A DNA stretch of 64,000 nucleotides, from contig CBDDAF010000003.1 of NCBI GenBank assembly GCA_965224815.1, positions 806,001 to 870,000 on the forward strand. The letters are read 5' to 3'. Below are positions 53,067 to 62,728 of this stretch, piece by piece. The translations under genes were made by a program, and so were the position numbers. This DNA comes from CAYPEL01 sp036479985 (GTDB lineage: Bacteria; Pseudomonadota; Gammaproteobacteria; DSM-19610). Below the pieces are notes generated by a model that searched no databases, had not been told where the DNA came from, and was given only the letters and a program-made list of their open reading frames with translations. Positions within the stretch are counted from its first letter, which is position 1, and each line of letters begins with the position of its first letter.

Positions 53067-55088
53067 CTACCCAGCCTCATTGATCAAACCAAGATTACTG
53101 GCCTGGATACGCTTGATCCGATTACGTAATTTTGCCGCATCTTCGAACTCTAGATTACGAGCATGTTCGTGCATTTGTTTTTGCAGCTTTTTCACCTTCT
53201 GGGCTAGCATTTGCGGTGCCATTGCCGCGTATTCAGCGTCATCCTCTGCCACTTTATCAAAGCGTTTAACACCACCAGCACTACCCGAATAGGCCCCTTC
53301 CATGATATCGGCCACTTTTTTAATGATCGATTTCGGCGTGATGCCATGCTCTTTATTATGCGCAAGCTGTTTATCGCGGCGTCGATCGGTTTCATCGATT
53401 GCACGCTGCATTGAACCGGTAATCCGGTCAGCATATAAAATCGCCGTACCATTTATATTCCGCGCTGCCCGCCCGATGGTTTGTATTAATGATCGTTCCG
53501 ACCGCAGGAAACCTTCTTTATCAGCATCCAGTATTGCCACCAGCGAGACTTCAGGCATATCCAGGCCTTCGCGTAATAAATTAATTCCGACGAGCACATC
53601 GAACACACCTAGCCGCAGGTCACGGATAATCTCTACGCGTTCAACCGTCTCTATGTCTGAATGCAGGTATCGCACCCGCGCACCATGCTCCTGTAAATAT
53701 TCAGTCAGATCTTCCGCCATACGCTTGGTTAGCGTCGTCACCAGTACCCGTTCTTTTAAAGCAACGCGTTCATTAATTTCAGACAACAGATTATCTACCT
53801 GAGTAGACGCCGGACGTATTTCTATTCCCGGATCAACCAAACCGGTGGGGCGCACCACCTGCTCCACTACCTGACCAGCATTTTCACTCTCGTAAGTACT
53901 CGGCGTTGCAGATACAAAAATCATTTGTGGTGCCAGCCGCTCCCACTCTTCAAAACGCAATGGCCGGTTATCCAACGCTGAAGGCAAACGGAAACCGTAC
54001 TCAACCAGATTTTCCTTGCGTGAACGATCGCCTTTGTACATAGCACCAAGCTGAGGAATGGTTACATGAGATTCATCGACAATTAACAATGAGCCTTCCG
54101 GTAAATAATCGAACAGCGTCGGTGGCGGCTCACCCTTTTTACGACCGGACAGATAGCGTGAATAGTTCTCAATGCCTGAGCAGTAACCCAACTCCAGAAT
54201 CATCTCAATATCAAAAATAGTCCGTTGTTCAAGCCGCTGCGCTTCTACCAGCTTGTTGTTATCTCGTAATTGATCCAGACGTTCTTTAAGCTCTGCTTTG
54301 ATGAAATCGATGGAATCAAGCAAAGTCTGACGGGGTGTGACGTAGTGGCTCTTCGGATAGATTGTCAGCCGAGGCACCCGGCGCAGCACTTCGCCGGTCA
54401 GCGGATCAAAATAGGATAACTGTTCAATTTCATCGTCGAACAGCTCCACGCGTACCGCTTCACGATCTGATTCCGCCGGGAAAATATCGATCACTTCACC
54501 ACGCACTCGATAGTTAGCGCGCGACAATTCCACATCATTTCGCGTGTACTGCAACTCGGCAAGACGTCTGATAATCTTGCGCTGGTTAATCTGATCACCC
54601 CGATCCAGGTGCAACACCATACCCAGATAAGAACGCGGATCGCCGAGGCCATAAATTGCCGAGACGGTCGCCACTAGAATGGTGTCGGGCCGTTCTAGCA
54701 ATGCCTTGGTGGCTGACAGCCGCATCTGTTCGATGTGCTCATTGATCGATGCATCCTTTTCGATAAAAGTATCCGATGAAGGCACATAGGCTTCTGGCTG
54801 ATAATAATCGTAATAGGAAACAAAATACTCGATGGAGTTTTCAGGAAAAAACTCTTTCATTTCACCGTAAAGTTGGGCTGCCAGGGTTTTATTAGGTGCC
54901 ATAATCAATGTTGGACGCTGCACCTGCTGGATCACATTCGCCACCGTGAATGTCTTGCCTGATCCAGTCACTCCGAGCAATGTCTGGTGAGCCAGGCCAT
55001 CATTCAACCCCTGAATCAGGCCAGCGATTGCAGCAGGCTGATCACCTGCCGGTTGCATACTGCAATTTAATTTAAATTTCTTACTCAT
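53067..55088 (-). CDS. uvrB: Excinuclease ABC subunit B
   Basis: This DNA helicase-like damage verifier has Walker A GVTGSGKT near residue 40, the beta-hairpin region YYDYYQPEAYVPSSDT, DESHVTIPQ (Walker B), helicase motifs LVTTLTKRMAEDLTEYL and RLGVFDVLVGINLLREGLDMPE, IQTIGRAARN, and a C-terminal UVR domain that binds UvrC. 673 residues, complete. Start ATG 55088. It is divergent from the aminotransferase gene; a composite repeat fills most of the 220-base intergenic region. Confidence 0.98.
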   Translation of the reverse strand: MSKKFKLNCSMQPAGDQPAAIAGLIQGLNDGLAHQTLLGVTGSGKTFTVANVIQQVQRPTLIMAPNKTLAAQLYGEMKEFFPENSIEYFVSYYDYYQPEAYVPSSDTFIEKDASINEHIEQMRLSATKALLERPDTILVATVSAIYGLGDPRSYLGMVLHLDRGDQINQRKIIRRLAELQYTRNDVELSRANYRVRGEVIDIFPAESDREAVRVELFDDEIEQLSYFDPLTGEVLRRVPRLTIYPKSHYVTPRQTLLDSIDFIKAELKERLDQLRDNNKLVEAQRLEQRTIFDIEMILELGYCSGIENYSRYLSGRKKGEPPPTLFDYLPEGSLLIVDESHVTIPQLGAMYKGDRSRKENLVEYGFRLPSALDNRPLRFEEWERLAPQMIFVSATPSTYESENAGQVVEQVVRPTGLVDPGIEIRPASTQVDNLLSEINERVALKERVLVTTLTKRMAEDLTEYLQEHGARVRYLHSDIETVERVEIIRDLRLGVFDVLVGINLLREGLDMPEVSLVAILDADKEGFLRSERSLIQTIGRAARNINGTAILYADRITGSMQRAIDETDRRRDKQLAHNKEHGITPKSIIKKVADIMEGAYSGSAGGVKRFDKVAEDDAEYAAMAPQMLAQKVKKLQKQMHEHARNLEFEDAAKLRNRIKRIQASNLGLINEAG

Positions 55089-55130
55089 GGGGATTCTGTA
55101 TTACGCTTTGTTTCAGTTATGATAATACTA

Positions 55131-55273
55131 AGGAAGCTCTGATTAATTCATGCATATTGTCATTTTGAACCGTGAAGAACCTGTAGGAGCGGCTTTAGCC
55201 GCGATGGGGCGCAGTGTTCATCGCGGCTAAAGCTGCTCCTACAGGTTCTCGCTAAATTAATCAGAGGCTCCCT
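55131..55273. repeat. Composite REP/MITE-like element (copy 11)
   Basis: Outer repeats AGGAAGCTCTGATTAATTC and AATCAGAGGCTCCCT. REP core 55182-55243. The conserved arm is left of the core here (ATGCATATTGTCATTTTGAA), so the element is inverted compared with copies 5, 7 and 10. It fills the uvrB/aminotransferase divergent promoter region. Confidence 0.9.
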
Positions 55274-55308
55274 AACGTTAACAATGCTAGCTTATCAGGA
55301 AAACCAAC

Positions 55309-56496
55309 GTGACTGACATAACCCTCTCGCAACGCGTACAACGTGTTAAAGACTCACCCACACTGGCCGTATCAGCCCGTGCCGCCGAACTCCGCGCAGC
55401 TGGCAAAGACATCATTGGACTCGGCGTTGGTGAACCGGATTTCGAAACACCGGAACATATCAAGCAGGCTGGCATCGAAGCCATTAAGCAGGGTATGACC
55501 CGTTACACGGCCGTAGATGGCACTGCCGAACTCAAGTCCGCCATTATAGCTAAATTCAAGCGTGATAATGGCTTCGACTTTGCAGCAGATCAGATTCTCG
55601 TATCCTGTGGCGGTAAACAGAGTTTTTACAATCTAACCCAGGCGTTATTGAACCCAGGTGATGAAGTGATCATCCCGGCACCCTACTGGGTTTCCTATCC
55701 GGATATGGTACGGCTGGCCGATGCAGAACCCGTCATCATTCAGGCCGGACTTGACCAGCGCTTCAAAATCACCCCCGAGCAACTGAATGCTGCGATTACC
55801 GCCAAAACCCGATTGTTTGTAATCAACAGCCCATCCAACCCGACGGGTGTTGCCTATTCAAAAAGTGAGCTTACAGCGCTAGGTGATGTTTTGCTCAAAC
55901 ATCCAAAGATCATTATTGCGACAGACGATATGTATGAACATATCCTCTGGGCTGACGAACCCTTTTCAAATATTCTGAATGCCTGTCCTGACCTTTTACC
56001 CCGGATGATGGTGCTGAATGGCGTGTCCAAAGCCTATGCCATGACCGGTTGGCGCATTGGTTATGCTGGCGGACCCAGGACGCTGATCCAGGCAATGAAA
56101 AAAATACAATCGCAAAGCACTTCCAATCCGGCATCCATTTCCCAAGCTGCTGCTTGTGCCGCGTTGGATGGTGATCAATCCTGTATCACACCAATGTTAA
56201 CCGCTTTCCGTGAACGGCATGATTTTGTAACCGCTCAACTCCGGGAAATCGATGGGGTACGGTGTGAAGCAGCGGACGGCACCTTTTATTCCTTTCCAGA
56301 CTTCAGCGCTGTCATAAAACGCATGGATGGCATCAACAATGATGTCGATTTAGCTGAATACCTGCTCAACACAGCGGGTATAGCACTGGTACCCGGCTCA
56401 GCGTTCGGTGCTGAGGGTTACCTGCGCTTATCATTTGCTACCTCGATGGAAATACTGGAAAACGCCTTGCGACGCCTAAAGAAAGCCCTGTCCTGA
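55309..56496 (+). CDS. Class I aspartate/aromatic aminotransferase
   Basis: This pyridoxal-phosphate enzyme of fold type I has GVGEPDFETPEHIKQA, the cofactor-binding SCGGKQSFYN, SNPTGVAYSKSEL, and the Schiff-base lysine in NGVSKAYAMTGWRIGYAGG. The C-terminal arginine is in GYLRLSFA. It resembles the bacterial aspartate aminotransferase subgroup (1-gamma, as in Thermus and many proteobacteria). It interconverts aspartate and oxaloacetate; aromatic or prephenate activity is possible. Start is GTG 55309, with AGGA nine bases upstream. 395 residues. Confidence 0.92.
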   Translation: MTDITLSQRVQRVKDSPTLAVSARAAELRAAGKDIIGLGVGEPDFETPEHIKQAGIEAIKQGMTRYTAVDGTAELKSAIIAKFKRDNGFDFAADQILVSCGGKQSFYNLTQALLNPGDEVIIPAPYWVSYPDMVRLADAEPVIIQAGLDQRFKITPEQLNAAITAKTRLFVINSPSNPTGVAYSKSELTALGDVLLKHPKIIIATDDMYEHILWADEPFSNILNACPDLLPRMMVLNGVSKAYAMTGWRIGYAGGPRTLIQAMKKIQSQSTSNPASISQAAACAALDGDQSCITPMLTAFRERHDFVTAQLREIDGVRCEAADGTFYSFPDFSAVIKRMDGINNDVDLAEYLLNTAGIALVPGSAFGAEGYLRLSFATSMEILENALRRLKKALS

Positions 56497-56562
56497 CCGA
56501 CAGACCTGGTTGACCCTGTCCGGCGAGTTCCGTATTATTTCGCCTTCCTCAGGAATCCCTAT

Positions 56563-56638
56563 TCCCCGGTAGCTCAGTTGGTAGAGCGGGTGACTGTTAA
56601 TCACTAGGTCGGCGGTTCGAGCCCGTCCCGGGGAGCCA
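56563..56638 (+). tRNA. tRNA-Asn (GTT)
   Basis: 76 bases with encoded CCA; acceptor TCCCCGG pairs with CCGGGGA, discriminator G, anticodon loop CTGTTAA giving GTT. It marks the border between housekeeping genes and the second polysaccharide region. Confidence 0.97.
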
Positions 56639-56704
56639 TTAACTCCTTCCGTCAAATCTGTAAATTTCTTTGTACGCAAGCCCTGCAATTATGGCAAAGC
56701 AATA

Positions 56705-57892
56705 TTATGTCGAACTTCGCAATGTACCTTTCCCAATGACAACCAGAGCCAGTGAAAACATTATCAGCGCCATAAAATGGAAGCTGAAGAACTTGAGATC
56801 GAGCAACCCTCTCGAAGAGCTGTAAATAAGCAGCGTATATCCCAACGCTGTTAGGAATTGGCTCGAGCCAAGACTACTAACAGGTTGTTTACAGGCTTTG
56901 ATTAAAATAACAATCAATCCTGAAAAAAATAACAGCGTGCCAACAATACCCCAGGAATATAACTGCTCCAGATAAATATTGTGCGGCATGATGTAAGGAG
57001 CACCGGTTGGATCATTCAAACCACTGGAATATTTAAACGTATTTATCCCATGGCCGAACCATGGATGCTCATGTATTAGAGCAAGGGTATCCGTATAGAT
57101 TTCCTTACGTACTAATAATGTGCCTTGGATAGATTCAGGAACATTACAACCCCCTGCACAGAGAAAAAACAAATAGCCATAACCCAGCAAGAAGAAACAT
57201 AGAGCTGCATACCAAACTCTCTTATACTTCATCCCAAAAGCAAGATAAATTCCGCATAATGCGATTGAAATATAATTTCCTTTTGATGTGGTAAAATAAA
57301 TAACCACCAGCATCGCAAATATCGCGGGGATGAGAATTTTTTCTCTGCACGCGCCTGACACATAGAGACATACCATTACTAATAAAGTGATTGCAGCAAG
57401 ATTAGCAAACTCATGCAAATTTCCAATATGTTGAGTTAAGACCGTATTGTATCTAAGCGTGAAAGTCTCACCCTGGAACCCTACAACTATACATATTGCA
57501 AATATTACAGTCGCTGAAAACAGATAGAAGTATTTTGCCGAACTAATTATTTGCCTAGATGGTAAATTGGTGACAATGGCAATTAATGAAAAGAGAATAA
57601 CAATCGCACGCAACGCATCATAAAAAGCAATAATAGACTTAGCGGGGTGCCCTGAAATTATTGTACCAACAAGAAAAGCAGCAACGAACAGTAGCCAGCC
57701 GTACTTTATTGCCTTGCATGCCTCAACAAAGTCCTGCCGGAATTGCCAGAGCGCAACAATCAAAATTTAAATGCCTATTGCACTTGACTGCAATAGACTG
57801 GGAACTGATAAGGAAGCCAGAAAATACCAGACTAGCGTAAGTGTCAGCCAGGATTTAATTGCATCTCTAGTATGGGATGAATATACAATCAT
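56705..57892 (-). pseudogene. O-antigen ligase/polymerase gene interrupted by an in-frame stop
   Basis: The downstream 352 codons (from TTG 57763) give a membrane protein with about ten helices and Wzy_C/WaaL features: TTSKGNYISIALCG, GTLLVRKEIYTDTLALIHEHPWFGHGIN, and MPHNIYLEQL. The same frame continues upstream past TAA 57767-57769 for another 41 codons to an ATG at 57890-57892, and these encode a further hydrophobic helix (SWLTLTLVWYFLASLSVPSL) as expected at the N-terminus. The full reading would be about 395 residues, the usual size. Either the gene is dead, or the shorter product from TTG 57763 is used, which lacks the first helix. No ribosome binding site precedes that TTG. Confidence 0.75.
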
Positions 57893-58032
57893 GCACAGCA
57901 GCAGTTCAGATCTGACCTGATAGTAGATTTGATAACAAGAGAATACTGATATTGACTGAAGGTTGCTCTTTGATCAAATCAGAAAATATCAGTTAGCCAT
58001 TGAAAATACCTAACCACACTGAGTTACTTAAT

Positions 58033-58962
58033 TCAGCTTTTTGAACCCTTCTTATGCAACTGTTCGACTTTCGGTCCAGCCGCACAAAACTGCTGGTTCA
58101 TATATTCACGGAATGCTTCACTAAGCTCTTCATGTTGCAAAGCATATTCAACTGTCGCTTTCAGATAACCCAGTTTACTGCCGCAATCGTAGCGAGCTCC
58201 ATCGAATTCATACGCCAGCACCTGCTCTTCTTCGAGCAAAGCTGCAATGGCATCGGTAAGCTGAATCTCACCGCCTGCCCCACGCGGTGTGATTTCAAGT
58301 AATTCAAAGATACGTGGCGTAAGAATATACCGGCCCACGACTGCCAGACTGGAAGGTGAATTTTCCGGTTTGGGTTTTTCAACAATCCTGTTTACCCGGC
58401 TGAGTCTTTCAGTCACCGGATCGGCGTTGACAATACCGTATTTCTCGGTATCTTCGTGTGGTACTTCTTCAACACCCAGAATACTGCAGCGATTGTATTC
58501 AAATTTTTCAGTCATTTGTGTCAGACAGGGGTTATCACCACCATCTATAAGGTCGTCGGCTAGAATAACGGCAAACGGTTCATTACCGATAACCGATTTT
58601 GCGCACAACACAGCATGCCCAAGTCCCAGCGCTTCAGGTTGCCGGACATACACACAGGAAACACCCTTGGGAACCACATTACGAACCAGGTCGAGTAAAT
58701 CATCTTTACCCTTGCGCTCAAGTTCAGCCTCCATTTCATAATTTTTATCGAAATGGTCTTCAATAGCGCGCTTGCTGCTGCTGGTGACAAAGACCAGTTC
58801 TTCTATCCCTGCAGCAACCGCTTCTTCAGCCGCGTACTGGATCAGCGGCTTATCTACAATGGGCAACATTTCTTTGGGATTTGCCTTGGTCGCTGGCAAG
58901 AATCGGGTACCGAGGCCTGCTACGGGGAATACTGCTTTTTTTATTTTTAGTTTGTCTGTCAT
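58033..58962 (-). CDS. galU: UTP-glucose-1-phosphate uridylyltransferase
   Basis: This enzyme makes UDP-glucose, a donor for both polysaccharide loci and the substrate for GalE. N-terminal GLGTRFLPATKANPKEMLP is the nucleotide-binding signature. Also present are KPLIQYAAEEA, VFVTSSSKRAIEDHFD, the DD of AVILADDLID, EKPKPENSPS and GRYILTPRIFELL. 309 residues, usual for GalU. Start ATG 58962, 25 bases downstream of the dehydratase stop at 58988. Confidence 0.96.
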   Translation of the reverse strand: MTDKLKIKKAVFPVAGLGTRFLPATKANPKEMLPIVDKPLIQYAAEEAVAAGIEELVFVTSSSKRAIEDHFDKNYEMEAELERKGKDDLLDLVRNVVPKGVSCVYVRQPEALGLGHAVLCAKSVIGNEPFAVILADDLIDGGDNPCLTQMTEKFEYNRCSILGVEEVPHEDTEKYGIVNADPVTERLSRVNRIVEKPKPENSPSSLAVVGRYILTPRIFELLEITPRGAGGEIQLTDAIAALLEEEQVLAYEFDGARYDCGSKLGYLKATVEYALQHEELSEAFREYMNQQFCAAGPKVEQLHKKGSKS

Positions 58963-58987
58963 TACTATATCTCTATTAATTTAATAC

Positions 58988-60910
58988 TTAATGCAGTAGC
59001 GAGGGCCTGTCTTCACTTTTCTGTAAAGTTTCCGTAACTATATTTTCAGCTTCTACTTCATTATTAACCTGGTTACATTGCCACTCCGGCACCATTTTGT
59101 TGAGTAACATCGTCAGCTCTGATTCATCATACCTCTGACAGGCCGCCTCCATTTGATCCAGCGTGGTATTGAGTGTCTGCCAGTCCTCAACCCTGTGTTT
59201 AGCCAGAAATATTTTTGGGTGATCCGTTTGTACCAGCTGTTCCCGTTCATGGAACAGCTCCTCGAATAACTTTTCACCTGGACGAAGCCCAGTGTATACA
59301 ATATCTACATCTTCACCGGGAACATTACCGGAAAGACGTATCATTTGTTCAGCCAGATAGGAGATTTTGACCGGCTCGCCCATATCCAGCACGTAGATTT
59401 CACCACCCTCACCCATAGTACCTGCCTGCAAGATTAACTGGCATGCTTCTGGAATTGTCATGAAATAACGATTAATCTCAGGATGTGTAACGGTAACCGG
59501 CCCACCAGCTTTAATTTGTTCACGAAACAGAGGCACCACACTTCCAGCCGAGTCCAACACATTACCAAACCTAACAGTAATATAGTGTGTTGTAGAATAT
59601 TGATTGAGATTCTGACAATATATTTCTGCAGATCGCTTGGTCGCGCCCATGATGTTTGCAGGATTTACTGCTTTGTCAGTCGAAATCAGTACAAAGCTTT
59701 CACAACTATATTGATCAGCCGCTGCTGCACACAATCTAGTTCCAATAACATTATTATGTATACCCTCTCTAAGCTGCCCCTCTATAATAGGAACGTGTTT
59801 ATATGCTGCGGCATGGAAAACTATATCGGGTTTTGCATAATAAAAAATCTGGTTTACTGCATGAGCATCTGAAATATCTTTCATGTGCCATTCGAAAGAT
59901 ACTGATGGAAATCTTTCCATTAATTCTTTTTCTATAGAATAGAGATTAAATTCACTTTGATCTGCAATCACAATAGATTCCGGATTTAACTGTGCAATCT
60001 GGCGGCACAACTCTGAACCAATCGAGCCCCCCCCTCCGGTAACTAATATTTTCTTTCCTTTGATGCCTGTACTAATTAATTTCCAATCAAGTGATATCTG
60101 TTCTCTTCCAAGCAGATCTTTAATTGAGACTTCTCGCAACTGATTAATAGTTATTTTGCCAGACATTAAGCTAGTAAGTGGCGGAAGAGTTCTAAATGGA
60201 ATTCCAGTTTTCTCACAGAGGCCTACTAGACGTCGCCGCTCTGATGAATTAGCAGATGGAATTGCTAAAACAATCAGATCCACTCTTAATTGTTTTGTAA
60301 TGCCGATAATTTCATTGCATGCTCCCAATACACGCAAGCCATGAATCTCACTGCCCTTTTTCTTTAAACTATCATCAACAAATCCTACCGGCTTAAATTT
60401 TTCTTCATGCACTCTTAATAAATCCCTCACCAACATTTCACCTGCGTGCCCAGCTCCTACAATCAGCACTCTTTTTTCATTTTCTAGATTGGATCCAGAA
60501 TTTTGAATCGAGCGAACAAATAATCTAGACCCACCAAGAAATACGGTCAACAACAAACCATATAGTGGGAAAACAGATCTTGGGATTCCTTCCATGCGCA
60601 TGGCAAGAAAAATCACTAATATTGAAAAGGCCATGCCGACCAATACAGCTTTGGTTATTCGCATCAAATCTGAGATTGATGCAAATCGCCATACCCCTCT
60701 ATACAAACCAAAATAGTGAAATGCCGCAACTTGAACTACAAATACAAAAATAAGCCCCTCAGCCGCGGTAGATAATTGGCTTTGGGGAATAACTCCAAGG
60801 TTATATCGCAACCATAATGCACCCATCCAGGCAACCGGGATCATCGCCATATCATGAGCAAGAACTAATCCTTTTTTAGAAATAATAGTAAACCACTCCC
60901 TATTGCTCAA
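58988..60910 (-). CDS. CapD/WbpM/FlaA1-type nucleotide-sugar dehydratase
   Basis: Four N-terminal membrane helices (residues ~10-115) and a CoA-binding-like domain (VLIVGAGHAGEMLVRDLL) precede the catalytic Polysacc_synt_2 domain. That domain has the NAD motif TGGGGSIGSELCRQI, STDKAVNPANIMGATKR (with M in place of the usual catalytic Tyr, as in WbpM), and the end GLRPGEKLFEEL. It should convert UDP-GlcNAc to a UDP-4-keto-6-deoxy sugar on the cytoplasmic side. The start is TTG 60910; no ATG lies before the first helix. Length 640 is normal for the large membrane-bound class. Confidence 0.93.
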   Translation of the reverse strand: MSNREWFTIISKKGLVLAHDMAMIPVAWMGALWLRYNLGVIPQSQLSTAAEGLIFVFVVQVAAFHYFGLYRGVWRFASISDLMRITKAVLVGMAFSILVIFLAMRMEGIPRSVFPLYGLLLTVFLGGSRLFVRSIQNSGSNLENEKRVLIVGAGHAGEMLVRDLLRVHEEKFKPVGFVDDSLKKKGSEIHGLRVLGACNEIIGITKQLRVDLIVLAIPSANSSERRRLVGLCEKTGIPFRTLPPLTSLMSGKITINQLREVSIKDLLGREQISLDWKLISTGIKGKKILVTGGGGSIGSELCRQIAQLNPESIVIADQSEFNLYSIEKELMERFPSVSFEWHMKDISDAHAVNQIFYYAKPDIVFHAAAYKHVPIIEGQLREGIHNNVIGTRLCAAAADQYSCESFVLISTDKAVNPANIMGATKRSAEIYCQNLNQYSTTHYITVRFGNVLDSAGSVVPLFREQIKAGGPVTVTHPEINRYFMTIPEACQLILQAGTMGEGGEIYVLDMGEPVKISYLAEQMIRLSGNVPGEDVDIVYTGLRPGEKLFEELFHEREQLVQTDHPKIFLAKHRVEDWQTLNTTLDQMEAACQRYDESELTMLLNKMVPEWQCNQVNNEVEAENIVTETLQKSEDRPSLLH

Positions 60911-61065
60911 ATTCTACCGAGAAGATAAATAATACTGCATTACCAGCTGGATAATATGTAAATTTTAGGAAAAGCAACCACTGATGATAAATCATACTAT
61001 ACTGAATAATTAGCATTCAAAGCCTATTATTCATAATATTCATGGACTAAAACAACGATTTCTTA

Positions 61066-61773
61066 TCAATTTGAATGGGTAAGAGGTATTGGCTTAAACG
61101 GCAAGGCTCTGGATGCAATTTTTTTCAGCTCAGAACTTACTTCAAAGTAATTTAATAGGCGTTGAATCATTCTTAGTGCAGACTCCCTGCGCTGTAATGA
61201 AACAAGAGTAATCAATATTAATTTTAAATATAGGGACAGGCTCTGCTTATCTACATACAATAATGCCAGTTGGCTCTTCCATGGCCTAATAAGGCTATCA
61301 TAATCGCCATCCGGATCTTTACTTCCTCTCAATATTTCACCCTCATCTGAAAATACAATTGAAGCCATATCAGTAATTCCGGGCCTAACCAATAACAACT
61401 GTTTCTCAGCCTCTGTATATGTAGCGACTGCTGCTGGAACATTAGGTCTAGGCCCAACCAAACTCATTTCACCAATTAATACGTTCCATAACTGTACAAT
61501 CTCGTCAAGCTTATACCGCCGCAAAATCCTACCAATTTTTGTTATTCGGGCATCATCTCCTGCAGTCGACATTGCACCAGCTTTATCAGCATTCACTATC
61601 ATCGTACGAAGCTTGATCATTTTAAATATTTTCTCATACTGGCCAGACCTGGGCGCCAAATAAAATGGTGATTTCTTATCTTCTTTCCAAATAACTATCA
61701 TCGCCATAGTTATTACTGGCAAAAAAAGAACTAGGCCGATTGCAGAAAAAACAATATCGAATAAACGAATCAT
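61066..61773 (-). CDS. Initiating sugar phosphotransferase (PglC/WcaJ C-terminal type)
   Basis: A small polyprenyl-phosphate sugar-1-phosphate transferase with one N-terminal membrane segment (FDIVFSAIGLVLFLPVITM) and the catalytic domain: KSPFYLAPRSG, MIKLRTM, YKLDEIVQLWNVLIGEMSLV, GPRPNVP, VRPGITDMASI. It lacks the N-terminal domains of the EpsB-like enzyme at 24542. It probably starts a second glycan, using the sugar made by the adjacent dehydratase. Four bases separate it from the transketolase subunit upstream. Start ATG 61773; 235 residues. Confidence 0.92.
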   Translation of the reverse strand: MIRLFDIVFSAIGLVLFLPVITMAMIVIWKEDKKSPFYLAPRSGQYEKIFKMIKLRTMIVNADKAGAMSTAGDDARITKIGRILRRYKLDEIVQLWNVLIGEMSLVGPRPNVPAAVATYTEAEKQLLLVRPGITDMASIVFSDEGEILRGSKDPDGDYDSLIRPWKSQLALLYVDKQSLSLYLKLILITLVSLQRRESALRMIQRLLNYFEVSSELKKIASRALPFKPIPLTHSN

Positions 61774-61777
61774 TCAA

Positions 61778-62728
61778 TCAACTCACAGCTTTTTGATTTT
61801 GGCTTTTTGTCTCAACCAAACTAACCGCAGTATCAAAAATACTTTTTGCATCTAGACCATATTCTTTCCTTAAATAATTAACATCACCGACAATTTTAGT
61901 AAATGTATCTCTCACACCAATTCGTCTAAACCCATTAACCTTATACCCTTCCTCCAAACATATTTCAGCAACAGCCGAACCAAGCCCACCTATAACAGAA
62001 TGCTCTTCAACAGTAATAAGACAACCAGTTTTATGTATTGAATCACTTAGCATCTGCTTATCAAATGGCCTTATACTATGGTATACCAGTACATCAGAGG
62101 TAATGCCTGACAAATTGAGCTCTGAAGCTGCCCGCATAACTTCGCTAACTACTCCGCCAATTGAAACAATAGTAATATCAGAGCCACTTAGTATTTTTGT
62201 TCCTTTCCCCACACATATCTGGAACTTTTCTGAGCTGCCTACTTCGTATGCAGATTTATCCAGTCTTAAATAACCCGGACCACTTTCATTCAATAAACCT
62301 TGCACAATTTCCTTTGTATCCCACACACCCGATGGCGCATAAATTTTCATATTTGGAAGCACTCTCATAATTGAGATATCTTCAGTAGCATGATGGGACA
62401 TACCTAATATCCCATAACTGAAGCCAGCTCCCATTCCAACAACTTTGACATCCAGATTGTGATAACAGATATCATTTCTAATCTGCTCAAGACATCTAAA
62501 TGTAGGAAAATTACCAATTGAATATATGACAACCTTCCACCCTTCTAGCGCCATGCCTGATGCTATGGCAGCCATATTTTGCTCTGCAACACCTACATTT
62601 AAGAATTGATCAGGGAATCTTTTTTCATACTCATCAAATACACCAAAACCTAAATCTGCTGTCATCAAACAAAACTTGGCATTGTTGCTAGCATATTCAA
62701 TCAAACAGTCAACAAAAATGCCCCTCAT
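61778..62728 (-). CDS. Transketolase-like C-terminal subunit
   Basis: This is the pyrimidine-binding and C-terminal half of a transketolase, encoded as a separate subunit. It contains the catalytic-site glutamate region VGVAEQNMAAIASGMALEG, SHHATEDISIMRVLPNMKIYAPS, and a C-domain with EEHSVIGGLGSAVAEICLEEG. It must pair with the N-terminal subunit encoded upstream, with ATGA overlap (62725-62728). Such split transketolases occur in surface-polysaccharide loci and probably supply a branched or modified sugar; the true substrate is unknown. Confidence 0.9.
   Translation of the reverse strand: MRGIFVDCLIEYASNNAKFCLMTADLGFGVFDEYEKRFPDQFLNVGVAEQNMAAIASGMALEGWKVVIYSIGNFPTFRCLEQIRNDICYHNLDVKVVGMGAGFSYGILGMSHHATEDISIMRVLPNMKIYAPSGVWDTKEIVQGLLNESGPGYLRLDKSAYEVGSSEKFQICVGKGTKILSGSDITIVSIGGVVSEVMRAASELNLSGITSDVLVYHSIRPFDKQMLSDSIHKTGCLITVEEHSVIGGLGSAVAEICLEEGYKVNGFRRIGVRDTFTKIVGDVNYLRKEYGLDAKSIFDTAVSLVETKSQNQKAVS

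Noticed and set aside
56563..56704. tRNA-Asn as attachment site of a genomic island
   Set aside because: The neighbouring genes are of accessory type, but I saw no integrase gene and no repeat of the tRNA 3' end within the window.
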